From Variovorax guangxiensis (GTDB taxonomy: Bacteria > Pseudomonadota > Gammaproteobacteria > Burkholderiales > Burkholderiaceae_C): a DNA stretch of 64,000 nucleotides. Under the pieces are notes generated by a model, which ran no database searches, was not told the origin of the DNA, and saw only the letters and a list, made by a program, of their open reading frames with translations. Of the stretch, positions 33,773 through 42,151 are shown in pieces. How positions within the stretch are numbered: position 1 is the stretch's first letter; each line of letters starts with the position of its first letter. The stretch covers positions 118,715 to 182,714 of the forward strand of contig NZ_RXFT01000013.1 in assembly GCF_003952165.1 (NCBI RefSeq). The letters run 5' to 3'. The position numbers and the translations under genes are program-made.

Positions 33773-34012
33773 CTACAGTTCGATGAATGCCGAGGTGGCC
33801 TTGTTGAGTGCCAGCATGCCCTTGGCCGTGATCGATTCGACCTGGGCGAGCTGGCGGATCGCGCGCTCGTCGGGCGCACGCTCCGAAGGCGGGATGAATG
33901 CTGTCACCAACTCTGCCGCACGCAGCACGCGCAGCCTGTCGATGTCGGCCGGCGTGTGGATGACATATGGCAATTTCTGCTCGGCGATGACCCGAAGAAA
34001 TTCCATGGACAT
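33773..34012 (-). CDS. Small protein of unknown function (79 residues)
   Basis: A 79-residue cytoplasmic protein, MSMEFLRVIAEQKLPYVIHT onwards, with no domain that I recognise. It is mostly helical, with VLRAAELVTAFIPPSE and a final helix VESITAKGMLALNKATSAF. The start at 34012 is supported by AAGGAGA 8 bases upstream; a longer frame to 34063 is less likely. It is monocistronic, with a palindrome (34048-34059) just upstream. The pattern 'position, regulator-like ordering of a short helical protein' does not allow a function. Confidence 0.6.
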   Translation of the reverse strand: MSMEFLRVIAEQKLPYVIHTPADIDRLRVLRAAELVTAFIPPSERAPDERAIRQLAQVESITAKGMLALNKATSAFIEL

Positions 34013-34047
34013 GAGCCGTCTCCTTTTGGTTGAGGGCGTTTCGGACA

Positions 34048-34059
34048 TTGTGCGCACAA
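34048..34059. promoter_or_regulatory. Perfect 12-base palindrome TTGTGCGCACAA
   Basis: A perfect inverted repeat 36 bases upstream of the start of the small gene at 33773-34012, in an AT-rich stretch. It is probably an operator or part of the promoter region for that gene. The binding protein is unknown. Confidence 0.35.
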
Positions 34060-34206
34060 ACAATTAGCGTTGTCTAAACCCTGTGCCGTGCGTGCCTTTC
34101 CTCGCGTGTACCGAAGTGTTCCTTTCGCAAAGAGAAGGGGACGAAGGTGCCAGTTTGTTTCCGGCGACCTGCCGCAGGCCTGACCGGTGCGCAGGCTGGT
34201 CGATGC

Positions 34207-35349
34207 CTAGTTGATGGCCTGCACGGGCCACTCGGCGGTGTCCGGCATCACGATGTGCCAGCGCACCGGATCGATGCCTTCGAAGGTCGCGCGATAGCGC
34301 TCGGAAGTGCGGCCTTCGCCCGTCACGTCACGGATCACGATGCTGTCGATGCGCCGAGGATGCGAGCGAAACGTTTGCGCGTAGATCTCGGGATCGGCTT
34401 CGCCCGAATCGCCCACCAGCACGAAGCGTCGCTGCGGAAATTCCGCGAGCAGCCGGCCGATCACGCCGAGCTTGTGCGCGCGCGAATCGTCGTCGCCCGG
34501 AATGAGCGTGCGCCACGTCGTGCTCTCGCGCAGGTGCATGCTGCCCTGCGGGAAGTCCGCGTTGCGGATGAAGTCCGACAGCGCCGGATACAACTGTATG
34601 GGACTCGCCGAGAGATAGTGGAAGCGCGTGCCCGGCACCTTCGCCAGTGCGCGATACCAGCCCGCCATGCGAGGCGCCGCCTCGAAGCGGCGGGCGAAGG
34701 TGTTGAGCAGCATCTCGCGCCGCTCGCGCACCTGCGTGCGCTTGATGGTGTCGTCGATGTCCGAGATGACCGACACACCCTGCTCGGGCACCACGAGCGC
34801 GTGCCCCCTGAAGCGGTGCAGCAACTCGCCCGGACCGGTCACGCCGTGGAACTGCACCCACTCCTGCGGCGAGGGCGAAGTCGGCAGCAGCGGTGCGCGC
34901 GGCGTGTCGATCACGACGCGCAGGTTGCAGCGGCCATCCTTGCCCGATGGCGGCATCGTCACGCGCGTGCGCCCGCCTTCGAAATCGACGTCGATCACCT
35001 TGCCTTCCTCCGACTCCGCGTGGAAGAGCGCGGTGCGCTGGTTGAAGCGCAGGCGCGCCGCGGGTGAGAGCTTCTTCAGGCTGAGGCCCAGGTAGCGCGC
35101 AAAGGCCGCGTTGAGGCCCCAGCGGTTCTCGCGCTCGAAGATCCATGCGTGGATGTCGACCTCGATGCGGCCATCGGTGGTGGGGCGCGCCGTGCCGGTC
35201 ATGAAGAGCGCTTCCTCGTCGGGCTCCAGTGGCTCGGCCGCCTGCACAACTCGCATCGGCGCGAGGCCCGCGAGCAGGGCCGCGCCGGCGATCACCGAGC
35301 GGCGTCGCAAGCCGGGCGGAAGTGGCCGGTGCGCAACGCCTTCGCTCAT
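34207..35349 (-). CDS. App1/DUF2183-family phosphatase-like protein, Tat-type signal
   Basis: A 380-residue protein. Residues 15-40 (RRRSVIAGAALLAGL) resemble a twin-arginine signal. The C-terminal domain (about 190-345) has SDIDDTIKRTQV (DIDDT at 197-201), YLSASPIQLYP and FVLVGDSGEADPEIY, i.e. HAD motifs I-III of the DUF2183 family, whose yeast member App1 is a phosphatidate phosphatase. I infer a periplasmic phosphatase of unknown substrate. It follows folA/thyA on the same strand and starts 10 bases after the folA stop, possibly as part of the same transcript. Confidence 0.8.
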   Translation of the reverse strand: MSEGVAHRPLPPGLRRRSVIAGAALLAGLAPMRVVQAAEPLEPDEEALFMTGTARPTTDGRIEVDIHAWIFERENRWGLNAAFARYLGLSLKKLSPAARLRFNQRTALFHAESEEGKVIDVDFEGGRTRVTMPPSGKDGRCNLRVVIDTPRAPLLPTSPSPQEWVQFHGVTGPGELLHRFRGHALVVPEQGVSVISDIDDTIKRTQVRERREMLLNTFARRFEAAPRMAGWYRALAKVPGTRFHYLSASPIQLYPALSDFIRNADFPQGSMHLRESTTWRTLIPGDDDSRAHKLGVIGRLLAEFPQRRFVLVGDSGEADPEIYAQTFRSHPRRIDSIVIRDVTGEGRTSERYRATFEGIDPVRWHIVMPDTAEWPVQAIN

Positions 35350-35359
35350 GCCTGTTCGT

Positions 35360-35884
35360 CTATTTGTTCGCCGCGGCAGCGATGCGCTCGTAGGTCACGA
35401 AGCTGAAGCCCAGGCCGTCCTTGGCCGAGACATGCGATTCGCGCTGCGTCTCGCGCCAGGAGGCGGCATCGAGCTCGGGGGCGTATGCGTCGCCTTCGTA
35501 CTCGCGGGCAACCTCCGTCACCACAGCGCGCTGCGCGAGCGGCGCGGCCTCTGCGTAGATCTGCGCGCCGCCGATGACCCAGGCGGTATCGACCTCGGGC
35601 TGTTCGCAAAGAGCGAGCGCCTCCTGCAGGCTGCCCGCGCGCTGCGCACCCTCGGCCTGCCAGTCGGCCTGCCGCGTGACAACGATGTTGCGCCGGCCCG
35701 GCAGCGGTCGGAAGCGCGGCGGCAGCGAGTCCCAGGTCTTGCGGCCCATGATCACCGGCGCGCCTGCGGTCTGCTGCTTGAAGTGCGCCATGTCCTCCGG
35801 GATGTGCCAGGGAATGGTGTTGTTCAAGCCGATCACGCCGTTGGCGGCGCGGGCGAAGATGATGTTGATGCGGGGCTTGCTCAT
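35360..35884 (-). CDS. folA: Dihydrofolate reductase
   Basis: A 174-residue DHFR that reduces dihydrofolate with NADPH. It has IIFARAANGVIGLNNTIPWH (substrate-side loop), DMAHFKQQT with the active-site acid, VIMGRKTWDSLP, RRNIVVTR and WVIGGAQIYAEA. The ATG overlaps the thyA stop (ATGA), so it is coupled to thymidylate synthase, which produces its substrate. A much longer upstream frame is antisense or non-coding. Confidence 0.95.
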   Translation of the reverse strand: MSKPRINIIFARAANGVIGLNNTIPWHIPEDMAHFKQQTAGAPVIMGRKTWDSLPPRFRPLPGRRNIVVTRQADWQAEGAQRAGSLQEALALCEQPEVDTAWVIGGAQIYAEAAPLAQRAVVTEVAREYEGDAYAPELDAASWRETQRESHVSAKDGLGFSFVTYERIAAAANK

Positions 35885-36723
35885 ACCGCCACAGGTGCCT
35901 TGATCGCCTCGTGATGCCGGTAGTCGAGCACTTCGAAGTCCTCGTACTGGTAGTCGAAGATCGACGCCGGCTTGCGCTTGATGTTCAGCGTGGGGTAGGG
36001 GTAGGGCGTGCGGCTGAGCTGCAACGCCACCTGTTCGGCGTGGTTGCTGTAGATGTGGCAGTCGCCGCCGGTCCAGATGAAGTCGCCCACATCGAGGTCG
36101 CACTGCTGCGCGATCATGTGCGTGAGCAGCGCATAGCTCGCGATGTTGAAGGGCACGCCCAGGAAGATGTCGGCGCTGCGCTGGTAGAGCTGGCAGCTGA
36201 GCTTTCCGCGTTCGCCCTCGGCCTGCGGCGGCGCCACGTAGAACTGGAAGAAGGCATGGCAGGGCATGAGCGCCATCTTCGAGAGCTCTGCCACGTTCCA
36301 TGCGCTCACGATGATGCGGCGCGAGTCGGGGTTGGTCTTCAGCGTCTTGACGACTTCGGAAATCTGGTCGATATGGCCGCCATCGGGGGTGGGCCAGCTG
36401 CGCCATTGCACGCCGTAAACGGGACCGAGGTCGCCGTCCTCGCGCGCCCACTCGTCCCAGATGGTGACGCCGCGCTCCTTGAGCCAGTTGTTGTTGCTGG
36501 AGCCGGTGAGGAACCACAGCAGTTCCTGGATGATGGACTTCAGGTGCACCTTCTTGGTGGTCACCAGCGGGAAGCCCTCGTTCAGGTCGAAGCGCATCTG
36601 GTGGCCGAACACGCTCCTGGTGCCCGTGCCCGTGCGGTCGCTCTTGAAGACGCCATGGGTATCGACATGGCGCATGAAATCTTCGTACTGGGAGCGGACG
36701 GGGCGGGCGGGCGTGGAGGTCAT
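35881..36723 (-). CDS. thyA: Thymidylate synthase
   Basis: A 280-residue ThyA converting dUMP to dTMP with methylene-tetrahydrofolate. The catalytic Cys155 is in MALMPCHAFFQFYV. RTGTGTRSVFG, DLGPVYGVQWRSW, SCQLYQRSADIFLGVPFNIA and DCHIYSNHAEQ are all present. It carries a short N-terminal extension (first 12 residues) and a small insert (APPQAEGERGK). The pair thyA-folA is a common arrangement in proteobacteria. Confidence 0.96.
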   Translation of the reverse strand: MTSTPARPVRSQYEDFMRHVDTHGVFKSDRTGTGTRSVFGHQMRFDLNEGFPLVTTKKVHLKSIIQELLWFLTGSSNNNWLKERGVTIWDEWAREDGDLGPVYGVQWRSWPTPDGGHIDQISEVVKTLKTNPDSRRIIVSAWNVAELSKMALMPCHAFFQFYVAPPQAEGERGKLSCQLYQRSADIFLGVPFNIASYALLTHMIAQQCDLDVGDFIWTGGDCHIYSNHAEQVALQLSRTPYPYPTLNIKRKPASIFDYQYEDFEVLDYRHHEAIKAPVAV

Positions 36724-36793
36724 GGACGAAAGGCTTCCGGGGGATCTGGCGGGAGGCTTCGAATTTTAAGTGCCCGGGCGTAGCATCGCCCGG

Positions 36794-37483
36794 ATGAGCT
36801 CCGACCACCCCCACGACGACAGCGGTCACGACCACGGCCACCACCACGGCCACCACCACGGCCATGGCCACGATCACGAACACAGCGAACTCGGCGAGAT
36901 GGACCTGCGCGTGCGCGCGCTCGAAAGCGTGCTCGCGCAGAAGGGCTACATCGACCCGGCCGCGCTCGACGTGCTGATCGACACCTACCAGACCCGCATC
37001 GGCCCGCGCAACGGCGCGAGGGTCGTGGCGCGGGCCTGGGTCGATCCGGCCTTCCGGCAGTGGCTGCTGGCCGACGCCACCGCGGCGATTGCCTCGCTGG
37101 GCTACACCGGCCGCCAGGGCGAGCACATGGTGGCGGTGGAGAACACCGACGACACGCACCACATTGTGGTTTGCACGCTGTGCAGCTGCTACCCCTGGCC
37201 CGTGCTGGGCCTGCCGCCCACCTGGTACAAGAGCGCGCCGTACCGTTCCCGCGCGGTGAAGGACCCGCGCGGCGTGCTCGCCGACTTCGGCGTGACCCTG
37301 CCCGAGACCACGCGCATCCGCGTGTGGGACTCGACCGCCGAGGTGCGCTACCTCGTCATCCCCCAGCGGCCCGCCGGCACCGAGGGCCTGAGCGAAGAGC
37401 AACTCGCCGATCTGGTCTCGCGCGATTCGATGATCGGCACGCGGCTGGCCGGTGCGCCGGCCGAAGCAGGGAGTGCCGCATGA
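36794..37483 (+). CDS. nthA: Nitrile hydratase alpha subunit (Co-type), His-rich N-terminus
   Basis: A 229-residue metal-binding subunit. The claw motif VCTLCSC (Cys127, Cys130, Ser131, Cys132) with Thr in the third position indicates the cobalt type. Nitrile hydratase converts nitriles to amides in the cytoplasm. The first 30 residues contain 14 histidines (HGHHHGHHHGHGHDHEH), well beyond a normal N-terminus and encoded by a tandem repeat, and may bind metal. The ATG at 36794 is chosen over an upstream GTG (36770). The ribosome site is weak. The stop overlaps the beta-subunit start. thyA lies divergent 70 bases upstream. Confidence 0.92.
   Translation: MSSDHPHDDSGHDHGHHHGHHHGHGHDHEHSELGEMDLRVRALESVLAQKGYIDPAALDVLIDTYQTRIGPRNGARVVARAWVDPAFRQWLLADATAAIASLGYTGRQGEHMVAVENTDDTHHIVVCTLCSCYPWPVLGLPPTWYKSAPYRSRAVKDPRGVLADFGVTLPETTRIRVWDSTAEVRYLVIPQRPAGTEGLSEEQLADLVSRDSMIGTRLAGAPAEAGSAA
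36829..36866 (+). repeat. Tandem repeat encoding the His-rich tract of nthA
   Basis: Units of about 12 bases (GGCCACCACCAC) repeat about three times within the nthA 5' end. Such repeats can gain or lose units by slippage, which would change the number of histidines without breaking the frame. Confidence 0.6.
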
Positions 37484-38145
37484 GCTACGCGACGAAGGCC
37501 GACCTGGGCGGCCAGCCTGGCTTCGGCAAGGTGGTGCCCGAGGCTGAAGGCGAACTCTTCCACGCCGCCTGGGAGCCGCGCGCGCTGGCGCTGGTGCTGG
37601 CCATGGGCGCGACAGGCTCCTGGAACATCGATGCGAGCCGCTCCGTGCGCGAGACGCTGCCCGACTACAGCGAGCTGAGCTACTACCGGATCTGGCTTGG
37701 CGCGCTGGAGCAGCTGATGCTGCAGCGCGGCCAGATCTTTCCCGACGAGATTGCGAGCGGCGAGATGAGCCATCCGGCCGCGCCCGTGGCCCGCGTGCTG
37801 CGCGCGGCCGACGTGCCGGCGGTGCTGGCCAAGGGCTCGCCCGCGCAGCGGCCGGCACCTGCGCCGGCACGCTTCGCCGCGGGCCAGGAGGTGCGCATGC
37901 GTCTCGGCAAGGTCGGGCATCACACGCGGCTGCCGGCCTATGTGCAGGGCAGGCGCGGCACCGTCGTCCAGGTACACGGCGCGCACGTGTTCGCCGACAC
38001 CAACGCGCAAGGGCTCGGCGAGCAGCCGCAGTGGCTCTACACGGTGGAGTTCGACGAGGCCGAACTGTGGGGCGAAGATGCGCCGCGCCAGAACCTCTCG
38101 GTGTCGGTCGATGCGTGGGAAAGCTATCTGGAGGCCGCTGCATGA
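37480..38145 (+). CDS. nthB: Nitrile hydratase beta subunit
   Basis: A 221-residue beta subunit. It has the N-terminal helical domain (SELSYYRIWLGALEQLMLQR, GQIFPDEIASGEM) and the C-terminal SH3-like barrel (FAAGQEVRMRLGKVGHHTRL; AYVQGRRGTVVQVHGAHVF; QWLYTVEFDEAELWGED) that contacts the alpha subunit. It starts within the nthA stop (ATGA) and its own stop overlaps the accessory gene, an order alpha-beta-accessory. Confidence 0.92.
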   Translation: MSYATKADLGGQPGFGKVVPEAEGELFHAAWEPRALALVLAMGATGSWNIDASRSVRETLPDYSELSYYRIWLGALEQLMLQRGQIFPDEIASGEMSHPAAPVARVLRAADVPAVLAKGSPAQRPAPAPARFAAGQEVRMRLGKVGHHTRLPAYVQGRRGTVVQVHGAHVFADTNAQGLGEQPQWLYTVEFDEAELWGEDAPRQNLSVSVDAWESYLEAAA

Positions 38146-38510
38146 GCAGCGAACGCATGCCCCTCGCGCCCGGCATGCCGCGCGATGCGCACGGGCCCGT
38201 GTTCAGCGCGCCGTGGGAGGCCCAGGCCTTCGCGATGACGCTGGCGCTGCACGAGCGCGGCCTCTTCACATGGCCCGAATGGGCCGAGGCGCTGGCCGCG
38301 CAGATCTCCGAAGCCCAGGCCGCGGGCGACCCCGACAACGGCCAGACCTACTACCTGCACTGGCTCGCCGCGCTAGAGAAGCTCGTGGCCAGCAAGGGCG
38401 CCAGCTCGGGCGACGAACTGGCCCGCTACCGGCATGCCTGGGAGCACGCGGCGGGCCGCACGCCGCATGGTCAGCCGATCGAGCTGCGCGGGGAAGACTT
38501 TCCCGGCTGA
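38142..38510 (+). CDS. Nitrile hydratase accessory protein (activator/self-subunit-swapping chaperone type)
   Basis: A 122-residue protein homologous in layout to the N-terminal half of nitrile hydratase beta (FSAPWEAQAFAMTLALHERG; YYLHWLAALEKLVASKGASS). In Co-type enzymes such small subunits carry cobalt-loaded alpha subunit to the apo-enzyme by subunit exchange. No cobalt transporter, cobalt GTPase (P47K) or amidase gene lies in the window, so metal supply and amide use must be encoded elsewhere. It overlaps nthB by ATGA. Confidence 0.85.
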   Translation: MSSERMPLAPGMPRDAHGPVFSAPWEAQAFAMTLALHERGLFTWPEWAEALAAQISEAQAAGDPDNGQTYYLHWLAALEKLVASKGASSGDELARYRHAWEHAAGRTPHGQPIELRGEDFPG

Positions 38511-38590
38511 ACTGTCTGTAGAGTGCGGGCGGCAAGGGGGGTGCGAGCCCGCCTTGCCTTTCCCGAACTTCCTTCAACAGAACGGACAAC

Positions 38591-39904
38591 ATGACGACTC
38601 ACCCGCGCCATCCCGCATCGGCTTCTTCCGCTTCTTCGGCTTCTTCGGCCATGAAGTTCCCGGCACCCGCGCGCCGCCGCATGCTCGCCATCGCCCAGGG
38701 CACCGCGCTCGCATGCGCGCTCTTCGCCGGCAGCGCCATGGCGCAGAAGGCCCACCAGGGCGTGCTCGACGCGGCCACCCAGAGCAAGGACGGCGCGCTC
38801 AAGATGCTGGAGACCATGGTCAACATCGATTCGGGTTCGGCCGACACGGCGGGCCTGGCCAAGGTGCGCGAGCTGGCGGTGGAAGAGCTGCGCAAGCTCG
38901 GCGCGCGCATCGAGACCTTTCCGGCCGATCCGCATCCCGGCACCAACGTGGTGGCCACGCTGACGGGGCAGGGCAAGAAGAAGATCCTGATCCTGGCGCA
39001 CATGGACACCGTCTTCAAGGAAGGCACGGCCGCGGCCAAGCCCTTCTACATCAAGGACGGCCGCGCCTACGGCCCCGGCGTGATGGACGACAAGGGCGGC
39101 GTGGTGGCCGGCCTGTACGCGCTGAAGATCCTGCAGCAGATCGGCTTCAAGGACTATGGGCAGATCACCTTCCTGCTCGACACCAACGAGGAGACCGGCT
39201 CCGTGGGCACCAGCGCGCTCATCGAGCGCGTGGCGAAGCAGCACGACGTGGCGCTGAACCTGGAGCCGGGCCGCCCGGCCGACGGCCTCGTGGTCGAGCG
39301 CAAGGGCTCGGCCACCGCGCTCGTCGAGGTGAAGGGGCTGGCGGCCCACGCGGGCGTGGCGCCCGAGGCCGGCCGCAACGCGGCGATGGAAGTGGCGCAC
39401 CAGGTGCTGCAGCTGTCGAAGACGGCCGACGCGGCGAAGAAGACCACGGTCAACTTCACGGTGCTCACCGCCAACGGCCCGACCAACGTGATTCCCGCGA
39501 CCGCGAGCGCCAAGGGCGACGTGCGCGCCGCCACGCCGGAGGAACTCGACCGCGTCGAGAAGGACCTGGTGCGCATCTCGCAGAATAAGCTGATTCCCGA
39601 GACCGAGGTGCGCGTGCGCCTGATCCGCGGCCTGCCGCCGATGCCGCGCTCGCCCGCTTCCGACAAGCTGGTGAACATGGCCGAAGGCATCTACGCCGAG
39701 ATCGGCAAGAAGCTCACCATCGAGAGCAGCGGAGGCGCGGCCGATGCGAGCCTGGTGGCGGGCGTCGGAGTGCCGGTGCTCGACGGCTTCGGCATCGTGG
39801 GCGGCGGCATCCACACGCCGGAGGAGTACGCGGAAGTCGAGAGCGTGGTGCCGCGGCTTTATCTGCTCTCGCGCATGCTGATGGACCTGTCCACCGGCAA
39901 CTGA
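38591..39904 (+). CDS. Exported M20 metallopeptidase, glutamate carboxypeptidase (CPG2)-like
   Basis: A 437-residue secreted zinc peptidase. The N-terminus has a Ser/Ala repeat (SASSASSASSA) before a signal peptide (about 28-51, cleavage AMA-QK), so translation may really start at Met21 (38651). Dizinc ligands are visible: His in ILAHMDTVFKEG, Asp in GPGVMDDKGG, the Glu pair in TNEETGSVG, Glu in LNLEPGRPADG, and a final His in GGGIHTPEEY. It resembles CPG2, which cleaves C-terminal glutamate from folates and peptides. It follows the nitrile hydratase operon by 80 bases and may be independent. Confidence 0.85.
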   Translation: MTTHPRHPASASSASSASSAMKFPAPARRRMLAIAQGTALACALFAGSAMAQKAHQGVLDAATQSKDGALKMLETMVNIDSGSADTAGLAKVRELAVEELRKLGARIETFPADPHPGTNVVATLTGQGKKKILILAHMDTVFKEGTAAAKPFYIKDGRAYGPGVMDDKGGVVAGLYALKILQQIGFKDYGQITFLLDTNEETGSVGTSALIERVAKQHDVALNLEPGRPADGLVVERKGSATALVEVKGLAAHAGVAPEAGRNAAMEVAHQVLQLSKTADAAKKTTVNFTVLTANGPTNVIPATASAKGDVRAATPEELDRVEKDLVRISQNKLIPETEVRVRLIRGLPPMPRSPASDKLVNMAEGIYAEIGKKLTIESSGGAADASLVAGVGVPVLDGFGIVGGGIHTPEEYAEVESVVPRLYLLSRMLMDLSTGN

Positions 39905-39934
39905 GTGCAATCGAAAGGGGCGCGGGCTCCCAGC

Positions 39935-40639
39935 TCAGCCGCGCTTCGGAATGCCCAGCCCCGCCGCCACGGCGGGGCGCGCCACGAAGGCTTCGAGCGC
40001 GCGCGCGACGTTCGGGAAGTCCTTGAAGCCGACGAGGTCGCCCGCTTCGTAGAAGCCGATCAGGTTGCGGATCCACGGGAAGGTGGCGATGTCGGCGATG
40101 GTGTAGTCGCTGCCCATGATCCATGCGCGGCCGGCCAGGCGCTTGTCGAGCACGCCCAGCAGGCGCTTCGACTCGTTCACGTAGCGGTCGCGCGGACGCT
40201 TGTCTTCATAGTCCTTGCCGGCGAACTTGTTGAAGAAGCCGAGCTGGCCGAACATCGGGCCGATGCCGCCCATCTGGAACATCACCCACTGCAGGGTCTC
40301 GTAGCGGCCGGCGGCGTCCTGCGGAATGAACTTGCCGGTCTTCTCGGCCAGGTACATCAGGATCGCGCCCGATTCGAACAGCGCCAGCGGCTTGCCGCCG
40401 GGACCATCGGGGTCGAGGATGGCCGGGATCTTGTTGTTCGGGTTGAGCGACAGGAACTCCGGCGACATCTGGTCGCCGGTCTCGAAGCTCACCAGGTGCG
40501 GCTCGTAGGGCAGGCCGGTTTCCTCCAGCATGATCGACACCTTCACGCCGTTGGGCGTGGGCAGCGAGTACAGCTGCAGCCGCTCGGGGTGCTGCGCGGG
40601 CCACTTCTTCGTGATGGGGAAGCTCGAGAGATCGGTCAT
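39935..40639 (-). CDS. Glutathione S-transferase-family protein (YfcG/YghU-like)
   Basis: A 234-residue soluble GST. The thioredoxin-like domain shows LYSLPTPNGVKVSIMLEETG and NNKIPAILDPDG...LFESGAILMYLAE, where ESGAI is the glutathione-binding Glu-Ser pair. The helical C-domain shows YTIADIATFPWIRNL. The Asn of TPNG and the NP-N-N-K pattern match the Nu-class disulfide-bond oxidoreductases YfcG/YghU. The start at 40639 is set by the domain boundary and AAGGA upstream. It is convergent to the M20 peptidase gene. Confidence 0.85.
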   Translation of the reverse strand: MTDLSSFPITKKWPAQHPERLQLYSLPTPNGVKVSIMLEETGLPYEPHLVSFETGDQMSPEFLSLNPNNKIPAILDPDGPGGKPLALFESGAILMYLAEKTGKFIPQDAAGRYETLQWVMFQMGGIGPMFGQLGFFNKFAGKDYEDKRPRDRYVNESKRLLGVLDKRLAGRAWIMGSDYTIADIATFPWIRNLIGFYEAGDLVGFKDFPNVARALEAFVARPAVAAGLGIPKRG

Positions 40640-40748
40640 GAAAGGGTCCTTGGGGGAGAAGACTGCAAGCGCGGGATTCTGCCCGGGCCTGCGGCCGGGC
40701 GTGCGCGTGCGGTCTTGTCCTGCCGTCGGCCCTTGCGCGTCCCCCAAA

Positions 40749-41588
40749 TCAGATGCCGAGCCAGTTCATCAGCGAAGCCTCGACATCGGCCGAGGGCTTG
40801 ACGAAGCCCACGTAGCTCGATGCCGCCAGCGCGCGCTTGCCGGCGTCGGTCTGCGCCAGGCCCAGCAATGCGTCGCGCGCCGTGTTCACCGTGGCCGCGT
40901 CGAGCTTGCTGGAAGCCAGCCATTGCTTGATCGGCACCGCGCGCGATTCCGCGCAGATCTTGCCGCCGCCGTCCTTCCAGGTCTTGATCACGCCCGAAGC
41001 CGCGGTGGCGCCATAGGCCGCGAAGCCGTTCTGCACATAGAAGGGCACGGCCTCCTGGAAGCGCGTGTTCGTCACCTTCACCGTAGCCGGCCCCTGCAGG
41101 CCCTGCTCGCGCAGCATGGCGCGCGTGATCACCGAGGTGATGGAGTCGGCGTCGGGCATCACCAGCTGCTTGCCGGCCACGCTCTTCCAGTCGGAGATCG
41201 GCTGCTGCTCCTTGCACAGGAACGAAACCTTGTAGTCGGTGTAGCCGGTGGTCCAGGCGAAGGCCTTGTACTGTCCGCCCTTGATGGCGCCGAGCGCCAC
41301 GTGCGAGGGATGCACGAAGGCCAGGTCGACCTGCTGCTGCTTCAGCGCCTCGCGCGTCCCGTTGTACGAATTGAGCACCTTGACCGTCACCGGCTGCTTC
41401 AACGCCTTGGAGAGCACCTCGGCGATCGGTTCGAAACGCGCCGTGACCTGCGCGTCGGACACGTCGTAGCTCACGCCTTCGCTGACACCGATCACGAAGG
41501 CATGCGCCGAGGCGCCGGCCGCGACAAGCGCGCCCGCGGCGAGGCGAGCGACGAGGCGAAGCGAGGGATGAAGGGGCAGGCGTTGCAT
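40749..41588 (-). CDS. PhnD-type (phosphate/phosphite/phosphonate-like) periplasmic binding protein, orphan
   Basis: A 279-residue exported protein. A signal peptide (about 9-30, ARLAAGALVAAGASAHA) is followed by FVIGVSEGVSYDVSDAQVTA and VDLAFVHPSHVALGAI, the PhnD-like ligand domain. Family members bind oxyanions or organic phosphorus compounds but also unrelated ligands. There is no permease or ATPase neighbour, so specificity is open and a sensing role is possible. It lies upstream of the GST on the same strand. A palindromic AT-rich site (41624-41641) sits just before the start. Confidence 0.78.
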   Translation of the reverse strand: MQRLPLHPSLRLVARLAAGALVAAGASAHAFVIGVSEGVSYDVSDAQVTARFEPIAEVLSKALKQPVTVKVLNSYNGTREALKQQQVDLAFVHPSHVALGAIKGGQYKAFAWTTGYTDYKVSFLCKEQQPISDWKSVAGKQLVMPDADSITSVITRAMLREQGLQGPATVKVTNTRFQEAVPFYVQNGFAAYGATAASGVIKTWKDGGGKICAESRAVPIKQWLASSKLDAATVNTARDALLGLAQTDAGKRALAASSYVGFVKPSADVEASLMNWLGI

Positions 41589-41623
41589 GGCGAGGGCTTT
41601 CTTCGGAGGGTGGTAGTGAATTT

Positions 41624-41641
41624 TGTAACTAAATTATTACA
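41624..41641. promoter_or_regulatory. AT-rich inverted repeat (TGTAA-N8-TTACA) before the PhnD-type gene
   Basis: TGTAACTAAATTATTACA is an imperfect palindrome with perfect 5-base arms, 36 bases upstream of the start codon at 41588. It lies in the longest AT-run of this region, so it probably overlaps the promoter and serves as an operator. The rest of the 284-base gap to 41873 has no gene that I can support. Confidence 0.45.
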
Positions 41642-41872
41642 TTGATCCAGTCTGGTGCAACAGCCCCACGTATTCCATCGCACGCCGATGGCGGCAGATA
41701 GTAGGTTCGTGCTACGGCTTGCGCATTGACGCCGGTCAACGGGTGCACCCCTCGGAAGGCTGCCCGCCCGCCATCTATCGGAGGCGGAATACAAGGCGCG
41801 CCAGCTTTGTCCGACGCGACCGGAGCCCGGGGCCACGCAGACTCCTGCCGTCATCAACCGGAGGGACAAGAG

Positions 41873-42118
41873 ATGAGAAGCCGCAGTCGACGAGGCCACC
41901 AGCAGCCACAGCCGCAATCCCAGCCCCAACCCTTGCGGGGAGAGCTATGGCTCGTGTTCGCCATGGCGGTGCTGATAGCAACCATTGCCCTCCTGCACCT
42001 GGCCGTGGAACGCGAGCGCGCCGGGGGCAGCTTCCAGTTCGATCTCCAGCAACTGATGTCCGAGGCGCCCGTCAAGAGCCCGGTGACGACGATGAGCCTG
42101 CAGCAGGAAATGCGTTGA
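41873..42118 (+). CDS. Small single-pass membrane protein (81 residues)
   Basis: An 81-residue protein: a basic start (MRSRSRRGHQQPQPQ), one membrane helix at about 25-43 (LWLVFAMAVLIATIALLHLA), and a short polar tail ending MSLQQEMR. A Gln/Pro repeat precedes the helix. The ATG at 41873 is preceded by GGAGGG at a good distance; an upstream in-frame start (41726) lacks one. I do not recognise a family. It is convergent with the cyclase gene at 42152. Confidence 0.55.
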   Translation: MRSRSRRGHQQPQPQSQPQPLRGELWLVFAMAVLIATIALLHLAVERERAGGSFQFDLQQLMSEAPVKSPVTTMSLQQEMR

Positions 42119-42151
42119 CGCCGGCGGAAAAAGCCCCGTACGGGAGGGACC

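Noticed and set aside
36829..36866. CRISPR-like short repeats in the His-rich part of nthA
   Set aside because: Units are 12 bases without spacers and encode histidines in frame, so this is a coding tandem repeat.
35360..38338. folA as a 992-residue protein
   Set aside because: The extension is antisense to nitrile hydratase and inside thyA; the ATGA overlap with thyA gives a normal 174-residue DHFR.
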